From contig NC_066599.1 of NCBI RefSeq assembly GCF_905475345.1, positions 610,001-674,000 on the forward strand: a stretch of 64,000 nt of DNA. Direction: 5' to 3'. The DNA is from Vespula vulgaris (lineage: Eukaryota; Arthropoda; Insecta; Hymenoptera; Vespidae). Each line of letters begins with the position of its first letter. The first letter of the stretch is position 1. The notes beneath the pieces are model-generated. The model saw only the letters and a program-made list of their open reading frames with translations. It was not told the DNA's origin and did not search any database. Shown here in pieces: positions 63,201 to 64,000 of this stretch. A program made the translations under genes and the position numbers.

Positions 63201-64000
63201 AAGTTTAACATTAGAGGAACGTTCAATGATATTGTTAGAAGGAGAACTTCGTGGTACTGATATATTACAAAAACAATCTAACTTAGTATCAAAATTATCT
63301 GATTTGGAATTATGTATAAAGCAATCCTTAGATGAAGCAATATGCAATACAAGATTATTTCAAAATAACAATAGAATACAACACGATGGTATTAGGGAAC
63401 ATCAGTCTCTAATAATAAACGAAACTTGTAAAGATGATATAACTCCGAGTAATAACAACTCAGAAACAAAAAATACTGTTGCAGTACTGGAAATAGTAGG
63501 AACAACTTCTGAAACATTTCTTGATACCCAGAGTATAGAGCAAATTAACTCATTAGATACTGTTGCTGGAAATGATATTGAAGTAACAGATGAAATAAAT
63601 ACAACTGATATGAATACAACTGTAGAATGCAGTGTAATATGGAGTGACAGAAGTGACAATGTCTTTGAACAACCAAAATCTCCTACTACAGATATTACAG
63701 AATATAATGAATTTGATGAACAACTGTCTGGACAAGCTAATGCACAGTCTTCCAAGAATGATTTTGTACCAAAAGTTAACGACGATCACGAAGATTGTAG
63801 ATACTTCAAGCTTGATAATGAAGAATCTAATAAATTTTCTAGTTTTTTACACTCATTAGAAATGATGGAAGGTAATACTCTAGAAGATATGATAGAAAGT
63901 TTAGGTGGTCAAGTAGTATCATCAGGTTCAAAAACTATGGCACCACCAATGATAAAAAGAAAACATTCAGGAAGTCCTTTAACAGACATACTGTTCAATA
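60257..64000 (+). CDS. BOD1L1: BOD1-like protein 1 (BOD1L1-like), partial at right edge
   Basis: Coding exons 60257-60388 and 60517 to beyond 64000. The frame stays open to the edge, giving about 1205 residues without a stop. Residues ~5-110 are the Shg1/BOD1 domain (DPRLVDHIVGEVKSQGIFDQF, LRTRVEGSVNSFLD, VDQVVNPKVYSVFMPQIEDVVYKFLG). BOD1 controls chromosome biorientation by inhibiting PP2A-B56. BOD1L1 protects stalled replication forks and belongs with SETD1/COMPASS through its Shg1-like domain. After the domain comes a very long, low-complexity Lys/Ser/Asp/Glu-rich region, mostly disordered, with a dense KDKS-type stretch at about 61600-62700. More structured acidic segments follow, such as IPDEEYEEPYPDRQISLTLEERSMI. 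The length supports BOD1L1 over the short BOD1. The gene is truncated only by the window. Confidence 0.93.

Overview
The window is a piece of insect nuclear genome, most likely from an aculeate hymenopteran (bee, wasp or ant). The evidence is AT-rich DNA with many microsatellites and poly-pyrimidine runs, genes with many short introns, and insect-type proteins: a jumeau-type forkhead factor, a 27 kDa hemolymph-type protein, and GRP94 ending in HDEL. The order is a guess from composition and protein resemblance, not a search. There is no sign of a bacterial, viral or organellar segment. Exon coordinates below come from reading GT/AG junctions that keep the frame and restore the conserved protein. 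All eleven complete gene models close exactly in frame from ATG to stop.

Layout. 1-8282: microsatellite-rich, gene-free 5' region of jumu, with an NRF1-type palindrome at 616. 8291-10959 (+): jumeau (FoxN1/4), with an Asp/Asn hexanucleotide tract in its second coding exon. 10960-15639: AT-rich 3' flank. 15640-20236 (+): nardilysin, 14 coding exons. 20237-26088: gene-free, between convergent genes. 26089-31222 (-): FAM120A-type constitutive coactivator of PPAR-gamma-like protein, 15 coding exons. 33183-35878 (-): endoplasmin/GRP94, with a perfect ER stress response element upstream. 38133-39514 (+): calcyphosin-like EF-hand protein. 40084-40478 (-): tRNA-Gly(GCC) and a diverged tRNA-Asp(GTC). 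41649-44388 (+): secreted 27 kDa hemolymph-type protein. 45940-48880 (+): IFRD1/TIS7. 50053-52511 (-): F-box protein. 52995-56507 (+): mitochondrial helicase SUV3. 56855-58549 (-): THAP-domain protein. 59050-59806 (+): TRAPPC4. 60257 to beyond the right edge (+): BOD1L1-like protein.

The genes are mostly unrelated housekeeping loci and do not form a pathway. They are packed tightly on the right, with head-to-head pairs (F-box/SUV3, THAP/TRAPPC4) and one tail-to-tail pair (SUV3/THAP). On the left they are spaced widely around the developmental gene jumu. I found no obviously new multi-gene system. The points most worth checking are: a recurrent AANATGGCGG (YY1/Pho-like) element in three upstream regions; the exact ERSE at GRP94; a Gly-to-Ala change in the GRP94 nucleotide-binding motif; a possible alternative C-terminus of FAM120; and a THAP protein with a Cys-rich tail resembling transposon-derived relatives.
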